Shown piece after piece: positions 23,246 to 33,992 of a stretch of DNA of 64,000 nucleotides (positions are counted from its first letter, which is position 1; each line of letters begins with the position of its first letter). Location: NCBI GenBank assembly GCA_949130485.1, contig OX422198.1, positions 4,713,262 to 4,777,261 on the forward strand. Reading direction: 5' to 3'. The notes under the pieces were generated by a model, which saw only the letters and a program-made list of their open reading frames with translations, was not told the DNA's origin and searched no databases. Made by a program: the position numbers and the translations under genes. The stretch is from Agelas oroides. Lineage: Eukaryota > Porifera > Demospongiae > Agelasida > Agelasidae.

Positions 23246-26200
23246 GTAGAGTCAAGTAGAGCCAAGTAGAGCCATGGTAGAGTGTAGTAGAGTCAAGTAG
23301 AGCCAAGTAGAGCCATGATAGGGTGTAGTAGAGCAAAGTAGAGCCATGGTAGTCTGTAGTAGAGTCAAGTAGATCCAAGTAGAACCAAGGTAGAGTGTAG
23401 TGGACTCAAGGAGAGTCAAGTACAGCCATGGTAGAATGTAGTAGAGTCATGTAGAATCAAGTAGAGCCACGGTAGAAACTAGTAGAGCTAGGTAGAGCGA
23501 TGGTAGAGTGTAGTAGAGTCAAGTGGAGTCACGTGGATCCATGGTAGGATGTAGTAGAGCCAAGGTAGAGTGAAGTAGAGACAAGTAGAGCCAGGTCTAG
23601 CAATGGTATAGTGTAGTAGAGTCAAGTAGAGCCAAGTACAGCCATCGTAGAATGTAGTAGAGTCAAGTAGAGCCATGGTAGAATGTAGTAGAGTCATGTA
23701 GTGTCAAGTAGAGCCATTGTACAATGGAGTAGAGCCATGATATACTGTAGTAGAGTCAAGTAGAGCCAAGAAGAGCCATGGTAGAGTGTAGTAGAGCCAA
23801 GTAGAGCTATGGTAGTGTGTAGTAGAGGCAAGTAGAGGCAAGTAGAGCCAAAGTAGAGTGTAGTGGACTAAAGTAGAGTCAAGTAGAGCCATGGTAGAAT
23901 GTAGTAGAGTCATGTAGAGTCAAGTAGAGCAATGGTAGAATGTAGTAGAGCTAGGTAGAGCCATGGTAGAGTATAGTAGATTCAAGTAGAGTCACGTTGA
24001 TCCATGGTAGGATGTAGTAGAGCAAAGGTAGAGTGAAGGAGAGACAAGTAGAGCCAGGTCTAACAATGGAATAGTGTAGTAGAGTCAAGTAAAGTCAAGT
24101 AGAGCCATCGTAGAATGTAGTAGAGTCAAGTAGAGCCATGGTAGAATATAGTAGAGTGATCTAGTGTCAAGTAGAGCCATGGTACAATGGAGTAGAGCCA
24201 TGGTAGAGTGTAGTAGAGTCAAGTAGAGCCAAGTTGAGCCATGGTAGAATGTAGTAGAGTCATGTAGAGTCAAGTAGAGCCATGGTAGAATGCAGTAGAG
24301 CCAGGTAGACCCATGGTAGAGTGTAGTAGAGTCAAGTAGAGTCACGTGGATCCATGGTAGGATGTAGTAGAGCAAAGGTAGAGCGAAGTACAGACAAGTA
24401 GAGCCAGGTCCAGCAAAGGTATAGTGTAGTAGAGTCAAGCAGAGCCAAGTATAGCCATCGTAGAATGTAGTAGAGTCAAGTAGAGCCATGGTAGAATGTA
24501 GTAGAGTCATGTAGTGTCAAGTAGAGCCATGGTACAATGGAGTAGAGCCATGATATACTGTAGTAGAGTCAAGTAGAGCCAAGTAGAGCCATGGTAGAGT
24601 GTACTAGACCCAAGTAGAGCCATGGTAGTGTGTAGTAGAGGCAAGTAGAGCCAAGTAGAGCCAAAGTAGAGTGTAGTGGACTCTAGTAGAGTCAAGTAGA
24701 GCGATGGTAGAATGTAGTAGAGTCATGTAGAGTCAAGTAGAGCCATGGTAGAATGTAGTAGAGCCAGGTATAGCCATGGTAGAGTGTAGTAGAGTCAAGT
24801 AGAGTCACGTGGATCCATGGTAGGATGTACTAGAGCCAAGGTAGAGTGTAGTAGAGTCAAGTAGAGACAAGTAGAGCCATCGTAGAATGTAGTAGAGTCA
24901 AGTAGAGCCATGGTAGAATGTAGTAGAGTCATGTAGTGTCAAGTAGAGCCATGGTACAATGGAGTAGAGCCATGGTAGAGTGTAGTAGAGTCAAGTAGAG
25001 TCAAGTAGAGCCATGGTAGAATGTAGTATGATCATGTAGAGTCAAGTAGAACCATGGTAGAATGTAGTAGAGCCAGGTAGAGCCATGGTAGAGTGTGGTA
25101 GAGTCAAGTAGAGTCACGAGGATCCATGGTAGGATGTAGTAGAGCCAAGGTAGAGTGTAGTAGAGACAAGTACAGCCAGGTCTAGCAATGATATAGTGTA
25201 GTAGAGTCAAGTAGAGCCAAATAGGGCCATCGTAGAGTGTAGTAGAGCAAAGTAGATCCATGGAAGAGTGTTGTAGAGTGAGGTAGAGCCAAGTAGAGCC
25301 ACGGTAGCATGTAGTAGAGACATGTAGAGCCAAGTAGAGCCATGGTATAGTGTAGTAGAGTCAAGTAGAGACAAGTAGAGCCATGGTAGAGTGTAGTAGA
25401 GTCAAGAAGAGCAAAGTAGAGCCATGGTAGAGTGTAGTAGAGCCACGCAGAGAAATGGTAGGGTGTAGGAGAGTCCAGTAGAGTCAAGAAGAGCCACGGT
25501 AGAACTTAGTAGAATCATGTAGTGTCAAGTAGAGCCATGGTACAATGGAGTAGAGCCATGGTAGAGTGTAGTAGAGTCAAGTAGAGCCAAGTTGAGTCAT
25601 GGTAGAATGTAGCAGGGTCATGTAGAGTCAAGTAGAGCCATGGTAGAATTTAGTAGAGCCAGGTAGACCCATGGTAGAGTGTAGTAGAGTCAAGTAGAGT
25701 CACGTGGATCCATGGTAGGATGTAGTAGACCAAAGGTAGAGCGAAGTAGAGACAAGCAGAGCCAGGTCTAGCAATGGTATAGTGTAGTAGAGTCAAGTAG
25801 AGCCAAGTAGAGCCATCGTAGAATGTAGTAGAGTTAAGTAGAGCCATGATAGAATGTAGTAGAGTCATGTAGTGTCAAGTAGAGCCATGGTACAATGGAG
25901 TAGAGCCATGGTATAGTGTAGTAGAGTCAAGTAGAGCCAAGTAGAGCCGTGGTAGAGTGTAGTAGAGGCAAGTAGAGCCATGGTATTGTGTAGTAGAGTC
26001 AAGTAGAACAAAGTAGAACTAAGGTAGAGTGTAGTGGACTCAAGGAGAGTCAAGTATAGCCATGGTAGAATGTAGTAGAGTCATGTAGAGTCAAGTAGAG
26101 CCACGGTAGAAAGTAGTAGAGCTAGGTAGAGCAATGGTAGAGTGTAGTAGAGTCAAGTGGAGTCACGTGGATCCATGGTAGGATGTAGTAGAGCCAAGGT

Positions 26201-27051
26201 AGAGGGAAGTAGAGACAAGTAGAGCCAGGTCTAGCATTGGTATAGTGTAGTAGAGTCAAGTAGAGCCAAGTAGAGCCATCGTAGAATGTAGTAGAGTCAA
26301 GTACAGCCATGGTAGAATGTAGTAGAGTCATGTAGTGTCAAGTAGAGCCATTGTACAATGGAGTAGAGCAATGATATACTGTAGTAGAGTCAAGTAGAGC
26401 CAAGAAGAGCCATGGTAGAGTGTAGTAGAGCCAAGTAGAGATATGGTAGTGTGTAGTAGAGGCAAGTAGAGCCAAATAGAGCCAAAGTAGAGTGTAATGG
26501 ACTGAAGTAGAGTCAAATAGAGCCATGGTAGAATGTAGGAGAATCACGTAGAGTCAAGTAGAGTCATGGTAGAATGTAGTAGAGTCAGGTAGAGCCATGG
26601 TAGTGTGTAGTAGAGTCAAGTAGAGTCAATTGGATCCATGGTAGGATGTAGTAGATCAAAGGTAGAGTGTAGTAGGGACAAGTAGAGCAAGGTCTAGCAA
26701 TGGTATACTGTAGTAGAGTCAAGTGGAGCCAAGTAGAGCCATCGTAGAATGTAGTAGAGTGAAGTAGAGCCATGGTAGAATGTAGGAGAGGCATACAGAG
26801 TCAAGTAGAGCAATGGTAGAATGTAGTAGAATGACGTAGAGTCACGTGGATCCATGGTAGAATGTAGTAGAGACATGGTAGAGTGTAGTAGAGTCAAGTA
26901 GAGCCAAGTAGAGCCATGGCAGACTGTAGTAGAGCCAAGTAGAGCCATGGTAGTGTGTACTAGAGTCAAGTAGAGACAAGTAGAGCCAAGGGAGAGTGTA
27001 GTGGACTCAAGTAGAGTCAAGTAGGGCCATGGTAGAATGTAGTAGAGTCAT

Positions 27052-27298
27052 GTAGAGTCAAGTAGAGCCATGGTATAATGTAGTAGAGCCAGGTAGAGCC
27101 ATGGTAGAGTATAGTAGATTCAAGTAGAGTCACGTTGATCCATGGTAGGATGTAGTAGAGCCAAGGTAGAGTGAAGTAGAGACAAGTTGAGCCAGGTCTA
27201 GCAATGGTATAGTGTAGTAGAGTCAAGTAGAGCCAAGTCCAGCCATCGTAGAATGTAGTAGAGTCAAGTAGAGCCATGGTAGAATGTAGTAGAGTCAT
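27052..27298 (-). repeat. 247-bp tandem repeat, copy 1
   Basis: Eight-monomer block with GGTATAATG, GATTCAAGTAG, CACGTTGATCC, GACAAGTTGAGCC and GGTCTAGC variants in order. The same order follows directly at 27,299-27,545. Confidence 0.8.
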
Positions 27299-27545
27299 GT
27301 AGAGTCAAGTAGAGCCATGGTAGAATGTAGTAGAGACAGGTAGAGCCATGGTAGAGTATTGTAGATTCAAGTAGAGTCACGTTGATCCATGGTAGGATGT
27401 AGTAGAGCCAAGGTAGAGTGAAGTAGAGACAAGTTGAGCCAGGTCTAGCAATGGTATAGTGTAGTAGAGTCAAGTAGAGCCAAGTACAGCCATCGTAGAA
27501 TGTAGTAGAGTCAAGTAGAGCCATGGTAGAATGTAGTAGAGTCAT
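27299..27545 (-). repeat. 247-bp tandem repeat, copy 2
   Basis: Direct second copy of 27,052-27,298 with a handful of substitutions (for example GAGACAGG for GAGCCAGG). Only one copy of this block is present in the equivalents near 445-726 and 22,430-22,690. Confidence 0.8.
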
Positions 27546-27629
27546 GTAGTGTCACGTAGAGCCATGGTACAATGGAGTAGAGTCACGTAGAGTCACGTGG
27601 AGCCATGGTAGAATGTAGTAGAGACATGG

Positions 27630-27645
27630 TAGAGTGTAGTAGAGT
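27630..27645. other. Empty-site paralogue of the MITE insertion (HOR copy 3)
   Basis: Flanks 27,541-27,680 match the MITE flanks (22,681-22,793 and 23,244-23,330) monomer by monomer: GTGTCACGTAGAG, CACGTGGAGCCATGG, GAGACATGGTAGAGTG, then TA and GTAGAGTCAAGTAGAGCC. The TA at 27,637-27,638 is single here, so this copy either predates or escaped the insertion. Confidence 0.8.
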
Positions 27646-28649
27646 CAAGTAGAGCCAAGTAGAGCCATGGTAGAGTGTAGTAGAGTCAAGTAGAGTCAAG
27701 TAGAGCCATGGTAGAATGTAGTAGAGTCATGTAGTGTGAAGTACAGCCATGATATACAATGGAGTAGAGCCATGGTAGAGTGTAGTAGAGTCAAGTAGAG
27801 TCAAGTAGAGCCATGATAGGGTGTAGTAGAGCCAAGTAGAGCCATGGTAGTCTGTAGTAGAGTCAAGTAGATCCAAGTAGAACCAAGGTAGAGTGTAGTG
27901 GACTCAAGGAGAGTCAAGTACAGCCATGGTAGAATGTAGTAGAGTCATGTAGAATCAAGTAGAGCCACGGTAGAAACTAGTAGAGATATGTAGAGCGATG
28001 GTAGTGTGTAGTAGAGTAAAGTGGAGTCACGTGGATCCATGGTAGGATGTAGTAGAGCCAAGGTAGAGTGAAGTGGAGACAAGTAGAGCCAGGTCTAGCA
28101 ATGGTATAGTGTAGTAGAGTCAAGTAGAGCCAAGTACAGCCATCGTAGAATGTAGTAGAGTCAAGTAGAGCCATGGAAGAAAGTAGTAGAGTCATGTAGT
28201 GTCAAGTAGAGCCATTGTACAATGGAGTAGAGCCATGATATACTGTAGTAGAGTCAAGTAGAGCCAAGAAGAGCCATGGTAGAGTGTAGTAGAGCCAAGT
28301 AGAGCTATGGTAGTGTGTAGTAGAGGCAAGTAGAGCCAAGTAGAGCCAAAGTAGAGTGTAGTGGACTGAAGTAGAGTCAAGTAGAGCCATGGTAGAATGT
28401 AGTAGAGTCCTGTAGAGTCAAGTAGAGCCATGGTAGAATGTAGTAGAGTCAGGAAGAGCCATTGTAGAGTGTGGTAGAGTCAAGTAGAGTCACGTGGATC
28501 CATGGTAGGATGCAGTAGAGCCAAGGTAGAGTGTAGTAGAGACAAGGAGAGCCAGGTCTAGCAATGGTATAGTGTGGTAGAGTCAAGTACAGCCAAGTAG
28601 AGCTATCGCAGTGTGTAGTACAGTCAAGTAGAGACATGGTAGAATGTAG

Positions 28650-30240
28650 TAGAGTCAAGTAGAGCCAAGTAGAGCCATCGTAGAATGTAGTAGAGTCAAG
28701 TAGAGCCATGGTAGAATGTAGTAGAGTCATGTAGTGTCAAGTAGAGCCATGGTACAATGGAGTAGAGCTATGGTAGGGTGTAGTAGATTCAATTGGAAGC
28801 ATGGTAGAATGTAGTAGAGCCATGTAGTGTGAAGAAGAGCCATGGTATACAATGGAGTAGAGCCATGGCAGAGTGTAGTAGAATGAAGTAGAGCCAAGTA
28901 CAGCAATGGTAGAGTGTAGTAGACTCAAGTGGAGCCAAGTAGAGCTATGGTAGCATGTAGTAGAGTCATGTAGAGCCAAGTAGAGCCATGGTAGAATGTA
29001 GTAGAGCCAGGTAGAGCATTGGTAGAATGCAGTAGAGTCAAGTAGAGTCACGTGGAGCCTTGGTAGAATGTAGTAGAGTCAAGTAGAGTCAAGTAGTCCG
29101 ATGGTAGAATGTAGTATGAGCATGCAGAGTCAAGTAGAACCATGGTAGAATGTAGTAGAGCCAGGAAGAGCCATGGTAGAGTGTGGTAGAGTCAAGTAGA
29201 GTCACGAGGATCCATGGTAGGATGTAGTAGAGCCAAGGGAGAGTGTACTAGAGACAAGTACAGCCACATCTAGCAATGAAATAGTGTAGTAGAGTCAAGT
29301 AGAGCCAAATAGAGCCATCGTAGAGTGTAGTAGAGCCAAGTAGATCAATGGTGGAGTGTAGTAGAGTGAGGTAGAGCCAAGTAGAGCCACATTAGAATGT
29401 AGTAGAGTCATGGAGAGCCAAGTAGAGCCATGGTATAGTGTAGTAGAGTCAAGTAGAGCTATTGTAGAATGTAGTAGAGTCAAGTAGAGTCACGTGGAAC
29501 AATGGTATAGAATGTAGTAGAGACATGGGAGAGTGTAGTAGAGTCAAGTAGAGACAAGCAGAGCCATGGTAGAGTGTAGTAGAGTCAGGTAGAGCAAAGT
29601 AGAGCCATGGTAGAGTGTAGTAGAGCCACGTAGGGCAATGGTAGGGTCTAGGAGAGTCAATTAGAGTCAAGAAGAGCCACGGTAGAACTTAGTCGAATCA
29701 TGTAGTGTCAAGTAGAGCCATGGTACAATGGAGTAGAGCCAAGGTAGAGTGTAGTAGAGTCAAGTAGAGGCAAGTTGAGCCATGGTAGAATGTAGTAGAG
29801 TCATGTATAGAGTCAAGTAGACTGGCCATGGTAGAATGTAGTAGAGCCAGGTAGACCCATGGTAGAGTGTAGTAGAGTCAAGTAGAGTCACGTGCATCCA
29901 TGGTAGGATGTAGTAGAGCAAAGGTAGAGCGTAGTACAGACAAGTAGAGCCAGGTCTAGCAATGGTATAGTGTAGTAGAGTCAAGTAGAGCCAAGTAGAG
30001 CCATCGTAGAATGTAGTAGAGTCAAGTAGAGCCATGGTAGAATGTAGTAGAGTCATGTAGTGTCAAGTAGAGCCATGGTACAATGGAGTAGAGCCATGGT
30101 ATAGTGTAGTAGAGTCAAGTAGAGCCAAGTAGAGCCATGGTAGAGTGTAGTAGAGCCAAGTAGAGCCATGGTATTGTGTAGTAGAGTCAAGTAGAGCCAA
30201 GTAGAACCAAGGTAGAGTGTAGTGGACTCAAGGAGAGTCA
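28650..30240 (-). repeat. 2,602-bp spaced duplication, copy 1
   Basis: The order is CTATGGTAGGG with CAATTGGAA (about 28,770), TATGAGCATGCAGAG (about 29,116), ATTGTAGAATG, GTCTAGGAGAG, AGACTGGCCATGG (about 29,819) and the CATGGTATTGTG monomer. It recurs 2,602 bp downstream at 31,252-32,842. The same order exists in block A at 3,657-5,200 and 7,290-8,830, which ties this part of block C to block A. Confidence 0.85.
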
Positions 30241-31251
30241 AGTACAGCCATGGTAGAATGTAGTAGAGTCATGTAGAATCAAGTAGAGCCACGGTAGAAA
30301 CTAGTAGAGATAGGTAGAGCGATGGTAGAGTGTAGTAGAGTCAAGTGGAGTCACGTGGATCCATGGTAGGATGTAGTAGAGCCAAGGTAGAGTGAAGTGG
30401 AGACAAGTAGAGCCAGGTCTAGCAATGGTATAGTGTAGTAGAGTCAAGTAGAGCCAAGTACAGCCATCGTAGAATGTAGTAGAGTCAAGTAGAGCCATGG
30501 TAGAAAGTAGTAGAGTCATGTAGTGTCAAGTAGAGCCATTGTACAATGGAGTAGAGCCATCACATACTGTAGTAGAGTCAAGTAGAGCCAAGAAGAGCCA
30601 TGGTAGAGTGTAGTAGAGCCAAGTAGAGCTATGGTAGTGTGTAGTAGAGGCAAGTAGAGCCAAGTAGAGCCAAAGTAGAGTGTAGTGGACTGAAGTAGAG
30701 TCAAGTAGAGCCATGGTAGAATGTAGTAGAGTCATGTAGAGTCAAGTAGAGCCATGGTAGAATGTAGTAGAGCCAGGTAGAGCCATTGTAGAGTGTAGTA
30801 GAGTCAAGTAGAGTCACGTTGATCCATGGTAGGATGTAGTAGAGCCAAGGTAGAGTGTAGTAGAGTTAAGTAGAGACAAGTAGAGCCATCGTAGAATGTA
30901 GTAGAGTCAAGTAGAGCCATGGTAGAATGTAGTAGAGTCGTGTAGTGTCAAGTAGAGCCATGGTTTAATGGAGTAGAGCCATGGTATAGTGTAGTAGAGT
31001 CAAGTAGAGTCAAGTAGAGCCATGGTAGAATGTAGTATGATCATGCAGAGTCAAGTAGAGCCATGGTAGAATGTAGTATGATCATGCAGAGTCAAGTAGA
31101 GCCATGGTAGAATGTAGTAGAGCCAGGTAGAGCAATGCTAGAGTGTAGTAGAGTCAAGAAGAGTCACGTGGATCCATGGTAGGATGTAGTAGAGCCAAGG
31201 TAGAGTGAAGTAGAGACAAGTAAAGCGAGGTCTAGCAATGGTATAGTGTAG
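30241..31251 (-). repeat. Interval between the 2,602-bp copies
   Basis: Satellite. Its first part (30,241 to about 30,735) repeats about 27,917-28,410 with an offset of 2,324 bp, sharing GAAACTAGTAGAGATA and the CAAGAAGAGCC monomer. The rest carries two TGATCATGCAGAG monomers 50 bp apart (31,029 and 31,079), a local doubling. Confidence 0.7.
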
Positions 31252-32842
31252 TGGAGTCAAGTAGAGCCAAGTAGAGCCATCGTAGAATGTAGTAGAGTCA
31301 AGTAGAGCCATGGTAGAATGTAGTAGAGTCATGTAGTGTCAAGTAGAGCCATGGTACAATGGAGTAGAGCTATGGTAGGGTGTAGTAGATTCAATTGGAA
31401 CCATGGTAGAATGTAGTAGAGCCATGTAGTGTGAAGAAGAGCCATGGTATACAATGGAGTAGAGCCATGGCAGAGTGTAGTAGAATGAAGTAGAGCCAAG
31501 TACAGCAATGGTAGAGTGTAGTAGACTCACGTGGAGCCAAGTAGAGCTATGGTAGCATGTAGTAGAGTCATGTAGAGCCAAGTAGAGCCATGGTAGAATG
31601 TAGTAGAGCCAGGTAGAGCATTGGTAGAATGCAGTAGAGTCAAGTAGAGTCACGTGGAGCCTTGGTAGAATGTAGTAGAGTCAAGTAGAGTCAAGTAGTC
31701 CGATGGTAGAATGTAGTATGAGCATGCAGAGTCAAGTAGAACCATGGTAGAATGTAGTAGAGCCAGGAAGAGCCATGGTAGAGTGTGGTAGAGTCAAGTA
31801 GAGTCACGAGGATCTATGGTAGGATGTAGTAGAGCCAAGGGAGAGTGTACTAGAGACAAGTACAGCCACATCTAGCAATGAAATAGTGTAGTAGAGTCAA
31901 GTAGAGCCAAATAGAGCCATCGTAGAGTGTAGTAGAGCCAAGTAGATCCATGGTAGAGTGTATTAGAGTGAGGTAGAGCCAAGTAGAGCCACGTTAGAAT
32001 GTAGTAGAGTCATGGAGAGCCAAGTAGAGCCATGGTATAGTGTAGTAGAGTCAAGTAGAGCTATTGTAGAATGTAGTAGAGTCAAGTAGAGTCACGTGGA
32101 ACAATGGTATAGAATGTAGTAGAGACATGGTAGAGTGTAGTAGAGTCAAGTAGAGACAAGTAGAGCCATGGTAGAGTGTAGTAGAGTCAGGTAGAGCAAA
32201 GTAGAGCCATGGTAGAGTGTAGTAGAGCCACGTAGAGCAATGGTAGGGTCTAGGAGAGTCAATTAGAGTCAAGAAGAGCCACGGTAGAACTTAGTCGAAT
32301 CATGTAGTGTCAAGTAGAGCCATGGTACAATGGAGTAGAGCCAAGGTAGAGTGTAGTAGAGTCAAGTAGAGCCAAGTTGAGCCATGGTAGAATGTAGTAG
32401 AGTCATGTATAGAGTCAAGTAGACTGGCCATGGTAGAATGTAGTAGAGCCAGGTAGACCCATGGTAGAGTGTAGTAGAGTCAAGTAGAGTCACGTGGATC
32501 CATGGTAGGATGTAGAAGAGCAAAGGTAGAGCGAAGTACAGACAAGTAGAGCCAGGTCTAGCAATGGTATCGTGTAGTAGAGTCAAGTAGAGCCAAGTAG
32601 AGCCATCGTAGAATGTAGTAGAGTCAAGTAGAGCCATGGTAGAATGTAGTAGAGTCATGTAGTGTCAAGTAGAGCCATGGTACAATGGAGTAGAGCCATA
32701 GTATAGTGTAGTAGAGTCAAGTAGAGCCAAGTAGAGCCATGATAGAGTGTAGTAGAGCCAAGTAGAGCCATGGTATTGTGGAGTAGAGTCAAGTAGAGCC
32801 AAGTAGAACCAAGGTAGAGTGTAGTGGACTCAAGGAGAGTCA
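31252..32842 (-). repeat. 2,602-bp spaced duplication, copy 2
   Basis: Second copy of 28,650-30,240, differing by isolated substitutions. Both copies share GTCATGTATAGAGTC (29,803 and 32,405). The block A relatives have GTCATGTAGAGTC instead, so the two block C copies are sister to each other. Confidence 0.85.
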
Positions 32843-33654
32843 AGTAGAGCCATGGTAGAATGTAGTAGAGTCATGTAAAATCAAGTAGAGCCATGGTAGA
32901 ATGTAGTAGAGCTAGGTAGAGCGATGGTAGAGTGTAGTAGAGTCAAGTAGAGTTACGTGGATCCATGGTAGGATGTAGTAGAGCCAAGGTAGAGTGAAGT
33001 AGAGAAAAGTAGACCCAGGTCTAGCAATGGTATAGTGTAGTAGAGTCAAGTAGAGCCAAGTAGAGGCATCGTAGAATGTAGTAGAGTCAAGTAGAGCGAT
33101 GGTAGAATGTAGTAGAGTCAAGTAGAGCGATGGTAGAATGTAGTAGAGTCAAGTAGAGCGATGGTAGAATGTAGTAGAGTCATGTAGTGTCAAGTAGAGC
33201 CATTGTACAATGGAGTAGAGCCATGATATACTGTAGTAGAGTCAAGTAGAGCCAAGTAGAGCCATGGTAGGGTGTACCAGACCCAAGTAGAACCATGGTA
33301 GGGTGTAGTAGAGGCAAGTAGAGCCAAAGTAGAGTGTAGTGGACTCAAGTAGAGTCAAGTACAGCGATGGTAGAATGTAGTAGAGTCATGTAGAGTCAAG
33401 TAGAGCCATAGTAGAATGTAGTAGAGCCAGGTATAGCCATGGTAGTATGTAGTAGAGTCAAGTAGAATCACGTGGATCCATGGTAGAATGTAGTAGAGCC
33501 AAGGTAGTGTGTAGTAGAGTGAAGTAGAGACAAGTAGAGACATCGTAGAATGTAGTAGAGTCTAGTAAAGCTATTGTAGAATGTAGTAGAGTCATGTAGT
33601 GTCAAGTAGAGCCATGGTACAATGGAGTAGATCCATGGTATAGTGTAGTAGAGT
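32843..33654 (-). repeat. Left palindrome arm 2 and spacer
   Basis: Parallel to about 8,760-10,211 of block A, and followed by the same junction. The arm ends at GTACCAGACCC (33,274-33,284). Positions 33,285-33,654 are the 370-bp spacer. A local triplication of the GAGCGATGGTAGAATG monomer occurs at about 33,086-33,180, where block A has a single copy. Confidence 0.8.
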
Positions 33655-33673
33655 GGGTCTAGTACACTCTACC
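33646..33673. other. Inversion junction 3 (minus to plus, same as junction 1)
   Basis: GTAGTAGAGT ends at 33,654 and GGGTCTAGTACACTC starts at 33,655, exactly the join found at 10,211/10,212. Flanks on both sides are homologous but not identical: CACTCTACC here against CACTCTCCC at junction 1, and GACACTACATGAC against GACACTATATGAC. This supports duplication of one ancestral junction followed by divergence. Confidence 0.9.
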
Positions 33674-33725
33674 ATGGCTCTACTTGGCTCTACTTGTCTC
33701 TACTACAGTATATCATGGCTCTACT

Positions 33726-33739
33726 CCATTGTACAATGG
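33726..33739. other. 14-bp perfect dyad CCATTGTACAATGG (example)
   Basis: Self-complementary over its whole length. Identical copies include 311-324, 2,838-2,851, 5,427-5,440 and 10,283-10,296. The common variant CCATTGTACCATGG differs by one base and breaks the symmetry. The dyad arises at the sub-unit join where CTCTACTACA is replaced by CTCTACTCCA. No protein is known to me to bind it. Confidence 0.7.
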
Positions 33740-33840
33740 CTCTACTTGACACTACATGACTCTACTACATTCTACCATGGCTCTACTTGACTCTACTACA
33801 TTCTACGATGGCTCTACTTGGCTCTACTTGACTCTACTAC

Positions 33841-33924
33841 ACTATACCATTGCTAGACCTGGCTCTACTTGTCTCTACTTCACTCTACCTTGGCTCTACT
33901 ACATCCTACCATGGATCCACGTGA
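33841..33924 (+). repeat. GCTAGACC ... GGATCCACGTG cassette (example)
   Basis: A recurring run of about 84 bp in fixed order: ACTATACCATTGCTAGACC, CTTGTCTCTACTTCACTC, CCTTGGCTC, CATCCTACCATGG, then GGATCCACGTG. It is found in all four blocks in the matching orientation (examples 34,262-34,346 on + and, inverted, about 5,248-5,325). It adds a GGATCC and a CACGTG to the otherwise monotonous repeat and is the most useful landmark for aligning HORs. It is absent from many intervening monomers. Confidence 0.75.
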
Positions 33925-33992
33925 GTCTACTTGACTCTACTACACTCTACCATCGCTCTACCTAGCTCTACTACATTCTACCATGGCTCTAC

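Larger units (their letters stand above)
20398..25028 (-). repeat. About 4.2-kb HOR of block C, copy 2, with MITE
   Basis: Runs from TGATCATGCAGAG at 20,398 to TGATCATGTAGAG at 25,029, 4,631 bp. Subtracting the 450-bp MITE and its duplicated TA leaves 4,179 bp, in line with copy 1. This copy alone holds the transposon, at 22,794-23,243. Confidence 0.75.
25029..28440 (-). repeat. About 4.2-kb HOR of block C, copy 3 (truncated)
   Basis: Parallels copy 2 from TGATCATG at 25,029 through the GGCATACAGAG monomer (about 26,788) and the equivalent of the MITE site (27,637-27,638) to about 28,440. There the order switches to the type seen in the 2,602-bp pair. It carries an extra internal 247-bp duplication at 27,052-27,545. 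Confidence 0.7.
23246..33654 (-). repeat. Satellite block C, part 2 (minus orientation)
   Basis: Continuation of block C after the MITE, same monomer and orientation. It holds the rest of the 4.2-kb HOR copy 2, copy 3, the 2,602-bp spaced pair and the left arm of palindrome 2. No gene seen. The open minus-strand frames are repeat translations. Confidence 0.96.
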
